Shown: positions 48,481-60,407, numbered from the stretch's first letter. The stretch is 64,000 nt of DNA from Ashinkailepas kermadecensis (GCA_034440615.1 JAOTOM010004145.1:124001-188000), one strand, 5' to 3'. Notes: generated from the sequence alone by a model not told the origin. Numbers and translations are program-made.

Positions 48481-48552
48481 GGCTCCTACATCCAGGTCAA
48501 CTGCCGACAGCGGGCCCAAGTCAGACGTGTGCTGGTTATACCACGACCAGAC

Positions 48553-48868
48553 TTATACCACGTTATATCCACGTTATACTGGTTACCACGGACGACCATC
48601 GCCAGACATTGCCCCAAGGCAAACCTGGAGACCTGCCAGAGTGGCTGTTAACCTGCGAACTAATGACATGCAACTAGAACACTCATGTGATTACATACAG
48701 GGTTCCATGACATTAATATCTGAGAAGGGGAGAAGAGGCATTAGGGCATTTAATCATTTTCATAGAATGCTCGTGGTCATAGTTGGAAATTTCAGACTGT
48801 TGGCTGAAGGATATATTATCTTAATTCATATGCGTATGGTTCCCAGAGTTTCATTTGGAAGAATAGGG
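48553..48868. other. Unique AT-rich sequence upstream of the ZEB-like exon
   Basis: Minus-strand sequence leading into the exon. A small local duplication (TTATACCACG / TTATATCCACG) lies at 48536-48575. No promoter element could be supported. Confidence 0.35.

Positions 48869-48950
<82 letters not shown>
48869..48950. repeat. (TA)n microsatellite
   Basis: About 80 bp of uninterrupted TATATA. Confidence 0.97.
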
Positions 48951-48953
<3 letters not shown>

Positions 48954-49861
48954 AGACACTGTTTAATTGTACTCGCGAACCAAGTTTAATTTCAATTTCT
49001 TTTCATTTAGATGAGTTATCAATCCTGAAACATACTTGGAGATGGTCATCTTTAGCCTGAGCTGGGTCAATGACCTTCTACGACCCGGGGTTGAAACTTC
49101 CACATCAGACGCAAAAAGATGAAAGGAAAGGACTGAAAAGTTCGCGGCACTGCGCGTCGCTGTTTTTCGCTATCGTCGAAAAATCTTAGTGGTGGGGCGG
49201 ATCCTCCCCCCCCCCTCCAGACGGCGCGGGTTAAGTAGTAGCAAGCCTGGATTTAGGTACAAAATATGAGTAGTTTCTGGTTCATATATCTTAACTTCAA
49301 TTATTGTCTTAATATCGCATATGAACAATGCAATTGTCTTTGATGCATATTTACCTGCACATATTTGTGTGAAAAATGAAAAGAAGCAGCCACAGAGACG
49401 ATAAAATGAAAGACTAGTGTGTGAAAGACGGGAGTGGAAAACCGTTTGTCAAGAGGTACTACAAAAGTGGAAAATTCGAGTTCAATATGGTGAAAATTAA
49501 GAACACGTGCTTTATAATTTCACCCAACGTCTGCAAGCAGTCTGCTAATTCACAAACTATGGATAATTGACAATTTCCACAAATTTGTATCCTAAATTTC
49601 TTTTCAGAGACAGGATAGCTTGATTAAGTCCATTGCAAGACAGAATGGAGAGGGAGGAAGCTTATTAATGGAACGGGTGGGAGGTAGAGCAAGTGTATAT
49701 TTTTATCTTGCAATTTTTATCATATATTTGTATGCAGGACGATGCCCAAAAGGGCGTCGTCCTGCATCCAAGTCCGGAATATTTAGCAGGCTGATGTAAT
49801 CAGACAATGGAACTAGGAAATAGTTGGTAAGATAGATTAAAGCCTTTCAGGAATCGCTGCA
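48951..49861. other. AT-rich unique spacer
   Basis: Unique DNA with a C-run at 49206-49216 and a short inverted repeat at 49733-49766 (GCAGGACGATGCCC / GGGCGTCGTCCTGC). No gene recognised. Confidence 0.4.
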
Positions 49862-52566
49862 TTGACACACATTCCACGGCACACACCTTGTCACACCTGT
49901 TACCGTCTCCTGCTCAGAACCATCACTGCTCACATGACACTGACTCACATTGAACACATTCCACGGACACACCTTGTCACACCTGTTACCGTCTCCTGCT
50001 CAGAACCATCACTGCTCACATGACACTGACTCACATTGAACACATTCCACGGCACACACCTTGTCACACCTGTTACCGTCTCCTGCTCAGAACCATCACT
50101 GCTCACATGACACTGACTCACATTGACACACATTCCACGGCACACACCTTGTCACACCTGTTACCGTCTCCTGCTCAGAACCATCACTGCTCACATGACA
50201 CTGACTCACATTGACACACATTCCACGGCACACACCTTGTCACACCTGTTACCGTCTCCTCTCAGAACCATCACTGCTCACATGACACTGACTCACATTG
50301 ACACACATTCCACGGCACACACCTTGTCACACCTGTTACCGTCTCCTGCTCAGAACCATCACTGCTCACATGACACTGACTCACATTGACACACATTCCA
50401 CGGCACACACCTTGTCACACCTGTTACCGTCTCTGCTCAGAACCATCACTGCTCACATGACACTGACTCACATTGACACACATTCCACGGCACACACCTT
50501 GTCACACCTGTTACCGTCTCCTGCTCAGAACCATCACTGCTCACATGACACTGACTCACATTGACACACATTCCACGGCACACACCTTGTCACACCTGTT
50601 ACCGTCCCCTGCTCAGAACCATCACTGCTCACATGACACTGACTCACATTGACACACATTCCACGGCACACACCTTGTCACACCTGTTACCGTCTCCTGC
50701 TCAGAACCATCACTGCTCACATGACACTGACTCACATTGACACACATTCCACGGCACACCTTGTCACACCTGTTACCGTCTCCTGCTCAGAACCATCACT
50801 GCTCACATGACACTGACTCACATTGACACACATTCCACGGCACACACCTTGTCACACCTGTTACCGTCTCCTCCTCAGAACCATCACTGCTCACATGACA
50901 CTGACTCACATTGACACACATTCCACGGCACACACCTTGTCACACCTGTTACCGTCTCCTGCTCAGAACCATCACTGCTCACATGACACTGACTCACATT
51001 GACACACATTCCACGGCACACACCTTGTCACACCTGTTACTGTCTCCTCCTCAGAACCATCACTGCTCACATGACACTGACTCACATTGACACACATTCC
51101 ACGGCACACACCTTGTCACACCTGTTACCGTCCCTGCTCAGAACCATCACTGCTCACATGACACTGACTCACATTGACACACATTCCACGGCACACACCT
51201 TGTCACACCTGTTACCGTCTCCTCCTCAGAACCATCACTGCTCAATGACACTGACTCACATTGACACACATTCCACGGCACACACCTTGTCACACCTGTT
51301 ACCGTCTCCTGCTCAGAACCATCACTGCTCACATGACACTGACTCACATTGACACACATTCCACGGCACACACCTTGTCACACCTGTTACCGTCTCCTCT
51401 CAGAACCATCACTGCTCACATGACACTGACTCACATTGACACACATTCCACGGCACACACCTTGTCACACCTGTTACCGTCTCCTGCTCAGAACCATCAC
51501 TGCTCACATGACACTGACTCACATTGACACACATTCCACGGCACACACCTTGTCACACCTGTTACCGTCTCCTCCTCAGAACCATCACTGCTCACATGAC
51601 ACTGACTCACATTGACACACATTCCACGGCACACACCTTGTCACACCTGTTACCGTCTCCTGCTCAGAACCATCACTGCTCACATGACACTGACTCACAT
51701 TGACACACATTCCACGGCACACACCTTGTCACACCTGTTACCGTCTCCTCCTCAGAACCATCACTGCTCACATGACACTGACTCACATTGACACACATTC
51801 CACGGCACACACCTTGTCACACCTGTTACCGTCTCCTGCTCAGAACCATCACTGCTCACATGACACTGACTCACATTGACACACATTCCACGGCACACAC
51901 CTTGTCACACCTGTTACCGTCTCCTCCTCAGAACCATCACTGCTCACATGACACTGACTCACATTGACACACATTCCACGGCACACACCTTGTCACACCT
52001 GTTACCGTCTCCTGCTCAGAACCATCACTGCTCACATGACACTGACTCACATTGACACACATTCCACGGCACACACCTTGTCACACCTGTTACCGTCTCC
52101 TCTCAGAACCATCACTGCTCACATGACACTGACTCACATTGACACACATTCCACGGCACACACCTTGTCACACCTGTTACCGTCTCCTGCTCAGAACCAT
52201 CACTGCTCACATGACACTGACTCACATTGACACACATTCCACGGCACACACCTTGTCACACCTGTTACCGTCTCCTCCTCAGACCATCACTGCTCACATG
52301 ACACTGACTCACATTGACACACATTCCACGGCACACACCTTGTCACACCTGTTACCGTCTCCTGCTCAGAACCATCACTGCTCACATGACACTGACTCAC
52401 ATTGACACACATTCCACGGCACACACCTTGTCACACCTGTTACCGTCTCCTCCTCAGAACCATCACTGCTCACATGACACTGACTCACATTGACACACAT
52501 TCCACGGCACACACCTTGTCACACCTGTTACCGTCTCCTCCTCAGAACCATCACTGCTCACATGCA
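49862..52566. repeat. 88 bp minisatellite, about 31 units, each with CACCT...CACCTG
   Basis: The unit begins CACATTGACACACATTCCAC, continues GGCACACACCTTGTCACACC and TGTTACCGTCTCCTGCTCAG, and ends AACCATCACTGCTCACATGACACTGACT. Copies are nearly identical; they differ mainly by TGCTCAG, CTCTCAG or CTCCTCAG. From about 51480 to 52450 the TGCTCAG and CTCCTCAG forms largely alternate, giving 176 bp dimers. Nearly every unit holds CACCTT and, 10 bp further, CACCTG in the same orientation. The array lies 1.4-4.1 kb upstream (minus sense) of the ZEB-like exon. Confidence 0.97.
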
Positions 52567-53643
52567 TACACAACTCCAGTGTATGAAGCGCATGCCTACA
52601 CACAAGACGAGACTGTTGTATCCAGACGACAGCCTCGACGACAAGAGCAAAAATGCGTTAAGGTCCCAGTCAGATCCTTCTCTAAAACCGACATTGATCA
52701 TAAAAGTATATGAGAGATTCAACATGAAATACTTTCTGATACAATTCTTCTTGTATAATATATATTTTGATGTATAAAGTGCTCAATTCTGATTCCCTGA
52801 TCATGCCAATGGTTTTCTGAAACATTATGGAATCAAGTACACAGGATCTAGGAGCGAAATCATGAGCCTTTTTTGTACCACCTTTTCGTTCAGCATCATA
52901 TCGGATCTTACAAAGTGTGACGTGAATTCGACCAAAGCAGTAAAAGATGACAGAACTTGTCGACCTGGAGCGCATTTGGTAAGTCTGGAGCTTATTGCCA
53001 TTCACAGCCGGCATAACAAGAATAGTCAGGAACAGCCACCGTACTGCAGAGCTCTGAAACAAATAGTTCAGAAATGGGATACGAATATGCCCCAGAGTGG
53101 GTAATCCGTCCCCGCGCAGACTTCGGGTCTTCCGAGTGGATGGAAGAGAACCTGAAGCCCTGCTACGTCAAACAGATACGCCTGTTTTATTATTGGACAC
53201 TTAGGTACATAAGAAGCCGCCCGTTGTGACATGTTGATGATTACAATTTATCATTGGCATCGGACACTCATGTACATAAACCCGACCCTAGTGACATACC
53301 AGCTGATCATATAACAACAGTATCGGACATTTGTGTACACATCAAACTTTCCATAGCAAGATGCTGCCTAATCATTTATGATCTGCGACGGAATCTGCGG
53401 CGACAATGTCTGATTAAGCATCTGCCCAGCAAAGTGAATACCCAGCATCTGTCAACAGTTAACTTGTTGGAACAGTGGCTCACCCACGTGGTAGAACAAG
53501 TGGTCATGGCCTCCGACATGTTTGGCCGCATGATAGACATGCAAGGTTATGTTGCGCTTGCTCTCAGAATCCGGTGGGAACATTCGCATGCTGTGTGCAT
53601 TCATTGTCAGCCTGATTGAGTTGCAGATTTAACTAAGTTGTTT
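52567..53643. other. Unique AT-rich region
   Basis: No repeat or recognisable gene. A frame of about 120 codons on plus (53254-53619) lacks any known domain. Confidence 0.4.
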
Positions 53644-53725
53644 ATGCTTTCAGTTTTGGTTGGTTATTTGGGCTTAAGGGCGCATCGACTGCGTTGGTCA
53701 TGCAGCGCCCAATGCTTTCAGTTTT
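53644..53725 (-). mobile_element. 5'-truncated SINE tail (54 bp) with 14 bp TSD
   Basis: The insert 53658-53711 is flanked by ATGCTTTCAGTTTT at 53644-53657 and 53712-53725. It contains GGTTGGTTATTTGGGC, then a stem of GGGCGC and GCGCCC around CATCGACTGCGTTGGTCATG. This resembles the 3' end of the longer SINEs (TGGTTTTACGACACGTCGAC), so it looks like a tail-only, 5'-truncated copy from a diverged subfamily. Confidence 0.8.
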
Positions 53726-54504
53726 CATTCGGTACTTCCTACCTCTCTCACCCCCTCTCGCGAAGTAATCTTCCTTCTTTATTTCATGCCTGCTATACTC
53801 CTCCATCATAAACTGTAAGCCAACTGTCACACTCATACAGGAGAAGCATCGGTGTACATGGAAGATGTTCAATGCACTCAAAGCACCTTCAAAGGAGACC
53901 AATTGGACCGAACGAAATGCAGTGGATATTTACAAAGTTAGTCCATTGAATAACAGCTTAACTTCAGGCAGAATTAGCTTAAAACCGAGTCAATCGTTGC
54001 TAAGGATGGTCATTGAAATGTGTCTAGCTCCATGTACCCGCAGTTTATATTCATTTTTGTCCAGTCCAGTGGGCAACAAATAACACAATGTGCCAGCAAA
54101 ATTTGGCTTTCATTGGAATAATGTCTGCCAACGAAGATTAGGACATGTTTGTTCGGCAACTGCGCCTTCATCAGCTGGGAACACAGCCGGCCCTGGTATC
54201 ACAATATCCATCACTTGGTTACGCATAACGCCAACTGGTCCGGTATGAAACTAATGACCATTTCAAACAAACATCGTGATCATCACCACTTACTGCTTAT
54301 TGATTTCGGATTTAAGTAGGGCCAAAGAAAATGCCAATGATTATAATGCACTGGTGTTTTCATTGTTATATTCCACAATGCAGTAAATAAATCAGGACCG
54401 CATAGACATTCACATTTGCTTTGACATACTTTCATGTGCATGCAGGGGAACAATTTCTTGTTTAATTGGACACCAAAAAATCCATTTCAAAAGAATGAAG
54501 TCGC
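53726..54504. other. Unique AT-rich spacer
   Basis: Nothing recognisable. Confidence 0.4.
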
Positions 54505-54591
54505 ACATCATGCTTTTGGTGGTGGTGGTGGATTTGTGCTTTAGGGCGCGTCGACTGCATTGGTCATTTTGCGCCCATACATCATGTTTTT
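54505..54591 (-). mobile_element. 5'-truncated SINE tail (61 bp) with 13 bp TSD
   Basis: The insert 54518-54578 is flanked by ACATCATGCTTTT (54505-54517) and ACATCATGTTTTT (54579-54591). It has a GGTGGTGGTGGT tail on the left, then GTGCTTTAGGGCGCGTCGAC and closing GCGCCC. It is a sister of the insert at 53658-53711. Confidence 0.8.
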
Positions 54592-56574
54592 GCTACATGC
54601 TATATCTTATTCAGCCCATGTTATAAATCGCTCAGTTGGATGAGCTATTGGTATGAGTTTCCGATTTATATTATTATATTTAATTTGCACTATTTCACCG
54701 TCCACAATGCTAAACAAGGGCGCTTTCACGTCAGATAATTGGTGTGGTGGATAGTATTAATGGTGTTCACACGAACCCTTTCATGTAAAATTCATGCAGT
54801 GATTTATATACCTACCTATGTAGGTCAAACACCCAACAGAATATTATACATTATTGTCTGCATATTGCTATCACCAACGGTTAATTATCGATGTTATGTA
54901 TTCATTTGGGTACATGGTTGTTGCATGTTGCATGGGTGTTTTTTTTCATCACAAAGTGATACCTGCGTAAATGGACTTTGCAAAAAGCAATAAAAAGTTT
55001 TACAAAAGGTATTTCCTCAACCTGCATGGGGAGGGCACAAACACGACCATCGAGAATTTCCCCGAGCCGAGTTCCTCGCTTTCCCGTTATTAGCCATCCC
55101 GTGCCGAATCGTGTCCGGTCCTTCAACCAATGGCTGGCCAGTGGCCAAGCTCCTGGCGGCAGGACAAGTGGCAACAATATTTTCCATCAAAACAACGTAA
55201 TTCGAATAATGTTGGACTGCGTCGGAAACGAGGCGGATTCCTAAGTCACCAGGTTTATGGATGCTCAACGTAAGCCTCCATTCCTACGTGGATGTCAATC
55301 ACCCAGCTTTGGTAGGTGCTGACTTGTTAGCAAAAATCCAATGCCAAGACATCGCTATGTGGAAGACCTTAGCAAATAATAGAAGAATACGTCATCAGGA
55401 AAACAAACATCGCGAAATGGTTGCAGTGCTGATACCGGCTACGGACGCGTGTTGTGGTTTGGGACACAGTGGTTCCAACAACACTGCAGTTGAGGCACTC
55501 AACTGGAGCTTAATTGACAGTCAGGAACGGCACTCGGAGCCTGTGCAGATGCGAAGCCCTTCTGGAACTGAAATAGCTACAAAAGGTTACTGACGGTTGC
55601 ATGTGGCTTCGAGCCTCCCTTGATAAGTATGGTAACATGAAACCCACGACGCTTCGTAATTCCAAAACAAGGGCTAAGGATAAGGGCAAAGTATGAGAGA
55701 TCAGTACCGATCGTTTACTAAATGCACCGACAATTATTGATTGTATGCCGATTTCTACATTCCATAAGCTAAAAAACTTGCTTGTTTTCTGGGGAGTTGA
55801 ATTAGGGGCAGTGACAATTGCTGATAGCATACAGTTTCATCTACGTCTCATGGAACAGGCAAGCATCCGAACAAAGAACAATCTCATGTATGCTAAATGA
55901 TTTCGCTAGAATAACTAATCTACAACCATTTGCTCCCTACAGCTTCAGTAAAGCTTTCCAGCATTTCCACGTCAGTTTTTCCTCGTTGAAACTGGGTGAC
56001 TGCACATGGTAGACTTCATATTAAACCGTTACCGGGGCAGATTGTTTCTTAGCATAGTCGGCTGGAAATACTGGTGTACGGTGCATATCTAGGCCATACG
56101 ATTATTCCAATTTGCCCCGCTCGATAAATTGTTCTACACTGCATGTTCCCTACTAGTCTTCATTCTGACGAATTTAGTGACGGCAATTGCAAGCTACAAT
56201 CTCATTTTCCACAACTGGTGCGCCTTAACGATAATTTAATTACACCAGGGAGGCCCTATTTGCATTATTTCTCCACTCCTTTACATAAAACTCAAATAAC
56301 GTCCGAAGAATTAACTCCAAATCTAATAACTGGACAAAGAAGCAGAAGTCATGCTGGTAGCGCCAGTTGCATTAAGGTCGTGATCGCGACGGTGGTCAAG
56401 CCGTCATCGCCACGAATGCAGACGGCCGGCCGGATCTGGACGACCGCTAACTTGTTGCCATCTCGCCCGAGTTACGGCCGCCATTCGAATCCGCTGCATC
56501 GCGTCGCCCACGCATTTTGCAACAGCTTTACGTCCAAATCAATGTTAATTTACATTAGGCGCCCGACTTCAAGC
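54592..56574. other. Mostly AT-rich unique region
   Basis: The plus strand at 55260-55590 and 55622-55900 holds partly open, protein-like stretches broken by stops (for example RLLNAPTIIDCMPISTFHKL). I do not recognise a family. They may be relics of a transposon or pseudogene, or chance. 56340-56574 is a small CpG-rich patch. Confidence 0.3.
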
Positions 56575-56605
56575 AGCGTCACCACGTGTCGACAAAAATG
56601 TCGGC

Positions 56606-56735
56606 GAGCCGAGCGTGACATACCCGGCAGTGCCGGTGACGAACATGGCGCAGTGCGGTGCCGCCCCGAGCCGAGCGTGACATACCCGGCAGTGCCGGTG
56701 ACGAACATGGCGCAGTGCGGTGCCGCCCCGACAGC
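56606..56735. repeat. 62 bp tandem duplication
   Basis: GAGCCGAGCGTGACATACCC, then GGCAGTGCCGGTGACGAACA, then TGGCGCAGTGCGGTGCCGCC occurs twice in tandem. Confidence 0.9.
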
Positions 56736-56905
56736 CAGGTGCTGTTCGCCGCTGACAGCGACAGGTGCCGGCCATTAGCCAGATTGCAGGCCGCGCGTGC
56801 CACCACATGATAAACGACTGCCGGTGCGCCAGGTACGTCGCTGCCGCACACACTGCCCGTGGAGACACACGAGCGCTGCACAGGCACGCGTCCAGCGAAG
56901 GTACG

Positions 56906-57090
56906 TGACGAGCGGCTGGTGACGAGCGGCTGGTGACGAGCGGCTGGTGATGAGCGGCTGGTGACGTGCCGTTGGTGACGAGCGACTGGTGACGAGCGGC
57001 TGGTGACGAGCGGCTGGTGACGTGCCGTTGGTGACGAGCGGCTGGTGATGAGCGGCTGGTGACGAGCGGCTGGTGACGAGCGTCTGGTAA
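56906..57090. repeat. 14 bp minisatellite, about 13 units
   Basis: The unit is GGTGACGAGCGGCT with variants GGTGATGAGCGGCT and GGTGACGTGCCGTT. The variant order suggests a longer higher-order unit. Confidence 0.95.
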
Positions 57091-57100
57091 TGAACGGGCT

Positions 57101-58228
57101 GTAATGCCACACGATCGACACAATTCGGCTGATGAACTGTACTGGTCGTTGGTTCTGAGCGCCATTCACTCTCGCTTTGTTCTTACTCACGGATGTGTAT
57201 CGCGAAGTTGGGAATTGCGAAGTTGCAATGATGTAAATATAACGCTAGTGGCCAAATATCTTTGCATGTGTCGTGACTGTTTCCTAAGTGGAATAACGAA
57301 GCGCTTCTACATCACGAAAGCAGAACAATTGGTATATATAAATCGCACGTGAATGAACTACCATTATTCTTCATGTTTCCATATATTGCTTGCACTATTC
57401 CCCCCCAAAAAAAAAATTCAGCGTCGTCCACTGTATACCCCACAATCTGCATCTCCATCTAAAGCTATATGCTCTCAGTCCACAACTAATATCCTACCTT
57501 CCCACTCACCGACACACGTGATACCTCACCCGCTCGCTCACCCACTCACTCGCTCGCCGTCCACGCACCCATTCACTCACTCACAGACGCTCGCATACAC
57601 ACTTCACCTACCACTCGGCGAAGTATCTACTCAGTCACTCAACAGCAGGCTACTTGAGACTTGAAAACTTCGAAGCGACGAGCTCGAAATATGCCGGTCA
57701 GGTGATGGTGCCGGCGGGGGTGGGGGTGGGGGTGGGGGTGGAACACACTGCAGGTTTGCCACGCCAGGGTGTCATGTGACTCTGCGTACACGAGCAGCAC
57801 CATCAAGCACGGCGGTAGCGCCATCTGTGCTTCTCATTCGTTACCGATATTCCAGTGTCTCGGAGAACCAGCTGCAGACTTCACCACGCCCTGCTCAGAT
57901 CGACTCATTAGTTCAGTTTTCCGACGTGTCGACTGCGTTGTCATTTAGCACGCTCATCGCAGTTAAAAGCTCAAAAAGTTGCTGCACAAAGTACACTTTT
58001 AATGTGCTCCGTTTCGCAAGACATGGTTACCTTAATATGTCCCTGATGTCAACGGTTATAAAAGATAGCATTACATAAGCTTACATCTCACCTTCCTGCA
58101 TACCTTTCGAGTCTGAATAATTGCCCAGATTTAGCGACTACCAATTGTCACCTAAAATTACTTGGAGAAAATGAGCATGCTTACTCTCTCCCGAAATGAT
58201 AGTCGGCTGACAGCAGTGTGTCTCGACA
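57101..58228. other. Unique region
   Basis: It includes a CACT-rich stretch (57525-57590) and a (GGGGGT)n tract at 57715-57740, four runs of five or more G that could form a quadruplex. 57921-57955 (GACGTGTCGACTGCGTTGTC) resembles the SINE tail and may be an old fragment. No gene recognised. Confidence 0.4.
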
Positions 58229-58455
58229 GCCACGGCACCGGCAGAGATTCCCCGGTCACCGGCCGCCACCCTGCAGACCCTGACCGGAGCTTCCCCAGTC
58301 ACCGGCCGCCACCCTGCAGACCCTGACCGGAGCTTCCCCAGTCACCGGCCGCCACCCTGCAGACCCTGGCCGGAGCTTCCCCAGTCACCGGCCATCACCC
58401 TGTAGCCTCAGGCCGATCTTTCCCAGTCACCGGCCGCCACCCTGCATCCCAGGCC
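58229..58455. repeat. 43 bp minisatellite, about 5 units
   Basis: The unit is CCAGTCACCGGCCGCCACCC followed by TGCAGACCCTGACCGGAGCTTCC. The period is confirmed by GGCCGCC at 58261 and 58304. Confidence 0.95.
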
Positions 58456-59145
58456 GAGCTCAGGCGAGCTCGCCGCCGACAACACAACAAAGCACCACGC
58501 TAAATTACCATCGTGCTCGCCGTCGCCGGCGACTGACGGCGCGCGCGGTGAAAGTGGCGCGCTCGGCCGCGTCGGCCTCGTCGCACGTCGACGGTCACGG
58601 CGCGAGCGGCGCTCAACCCGACATCCTGCACCGCAAACAGTCGTTATTCTTGTCCCGGGGAGACAATGCCAGCCTGACAGCAACGACAAAGGCGGCCAAC
58701 AAACCGCATTATAACTCATTTATTCCAGATCACTTGTTCGCCGTCGGCGATACAACAAAGGGTCGCCGCCAGGGGGTGGGGACGTGCCGAGGCACCGCCG
58801 AGTGCCCACCAACGCTACGTGGGAAAATCCACCCCCTTTAATCCGCCACGCCGCCGCCATGCGCATTGTGACCATTAATCAATGGATAATTGCAGAAAAG
58901 TTGGCAGCCTCACGTGGAGGGCTAGAGAGATTGTAACGTCTGAGCACGCTTGGATCGAAATTGAAGTCGGCACACATGCAGAAGACATACGGCACTGAAG
59001 ACATATTCGACACACAAACAGCACACACACGACACACATACGACATGCATAACGCAGGCTTACGACAAATATGCCACACATGCAACATACATACTTCATA
59101 TGCATAAGACATATATGTCTGGTGCATATGAAGTATAGTGTGTCT

Positions 59146-59147
<2 letters not shown>
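58456..59147. other. Unique region, CpG-rich island then AT-rich
   Basis: 58456-58860 is CpG-rich. 58960-59140 has diverged ACACATACGACATGCATA-like repeats. No gene recognised. Confidence 0.4.

Positions 59148-59214
<67 letters not shown>
59148..59214. repeat. (TA)n microsatellite left of a SINE
   Basis: About 66 bp of TATATA ending directly at the SINE head. Confidence 0.97.
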
Positions 59215-59216
<2 letters not shown>

Positions 59217-59399
59217 GGGGCCGCGGTAGTTCAGTTGGTAGAGCGTCGGACTCTTGATCGCAAGATTGTGGGTTCGAATCTCACAACCGACGGCATTTAC
59301 CGGGTCCACCCGCGACCAATCGGCGTGAGAGGTTGGCGACGCTATATGATCTAGCGGTTGAATGCGTCGTAAAAGAACCCAATGTTCTTCTTCTTCTTG

Positions 59400-59402
<3 letters not shown>
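59215..59402 (+). mobile_element. tRNA-derived SINE, Lys-like head, TTC tail, inside (TA)n
   Basis: The head has A-box TAGTTCAGTTGGTAGAGCG, the loop CTCTTGA (CTT anticodon, Lys-like) and B-box GGTTCGAATCTC, so the polymerase III promoter boxes look intact. The acceptor and anticodon stems do not pair well, so it is not a functional tRNA gene. The body has CCCGCGACCAATCGGCGTGA, GGTTGGCGACGCTATATGA and CGTCGTAAAAGAACCC, and the tail is TTCTTCTTCTTC. Both flanks are (TA)n. Confidence 0.88.

Positions 59403-59471
<69 letters not shown>
59403..59471. repeat. (TA)n microsatellite right of the SINE
   Basis: About 65 bp of TATATA starting directly after the SINE tail. Confidence 0.97.
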
Positions 59472-59476
<5 letters not shown>

Positions 59477-60407
59477 CACACAAGACATACATACGAATAT
59501 ACCAGACATGTATTCAAACACACATCATATATTCTATGGACGTGAATAGTTTTTCACAGAAGCAGCTTACCCTTTATTCAAATCAGACTGTTTTTTGGCT
59601 TCCCAGTTGCGAAGTATAGCTCCCGATTCTCAAGAGCCGGAAAGTTTTCATGCAAAAAGTGTCGACAGGAGGCATCATATAAAAGCGACGGAGCTCATCG
59701 CTAACTCAGACTTGTGCCAGTTTTCGCAGCTTGGGCGGAACGAGAAGCCAAAATATATCTTAATCAAGCTAGAACCAGTCCCAGAACACCGAAGCATCGG
59801 TAAAATGTAAACAGTGCTTAATATGATCGGCTTTTCATTTCTGGTCCAGGGAAGATTGGGCTTCGCATCTGTTTGAAACGGCAACTTTGTTTGTCGGTTT
59901 TCCATGACGAAGAGATTGAAGCGTTCGGATTCCACATGGTAGCCCTGGGTTTTACTTCCGCTCTGGAAGTAAAAAAAAGAGTAGTTATCTTATCATTTTC
60001 GGGTAATATTTATCGTTTCATCATGACTTCCTTTGCGCTGCATATTGACATGTGAAATTACATGTAGCACATTTCTAAATCTTGTGCTTGCCATCAATAT
60101 GGAATTTCACCGTTGGACTTTGCAAGTTGAGAAGGTCAGACATTTTCCTGAAGAAATGTAGCTCTGCATGCACTTCGAACGATTTGTTCCTGTCGGAATC
60201 TGTTCAAAAGTGACCCCTGAGCGTCCTATGCGCATCCATTATCTGCATACGGCTATTGGGACAGCGTCTGTCCAAAGTCATTTTCTTTGTTTATCATCTG
60301 CAGATGTTAGTTATCTTTATTCATTATCTCCACACAGCTATTGGGACAACGTCTGTTCACAGGCAGCCGACTAAGCGTCCTGTGCGAGTGTGTCGCGCGC
60401 AGTGCCC
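59472..60407. other. Unique AT-rich region
   Basis: There is a local two-copy block near 60230-60360 (TTATCTGCATACGGCTATTG and a diverged partner with CACACAGCTATTGGGAC). No gene recognised. Confidence 0.4.

Noticed and set aside
57921..57955. Another SINE tail copy
   Set aside because: Only about 20 bp (GACGTGTCGACTGCGTTGTC) match and no target-site duplication was seen; noted as a possible old fragment only.
59215..59292. Functional tRNA-Lys gene
   Set aside because: A and B boxes are good, but the acceptor stem and anticodon stem do not pair and a SINE body follows.
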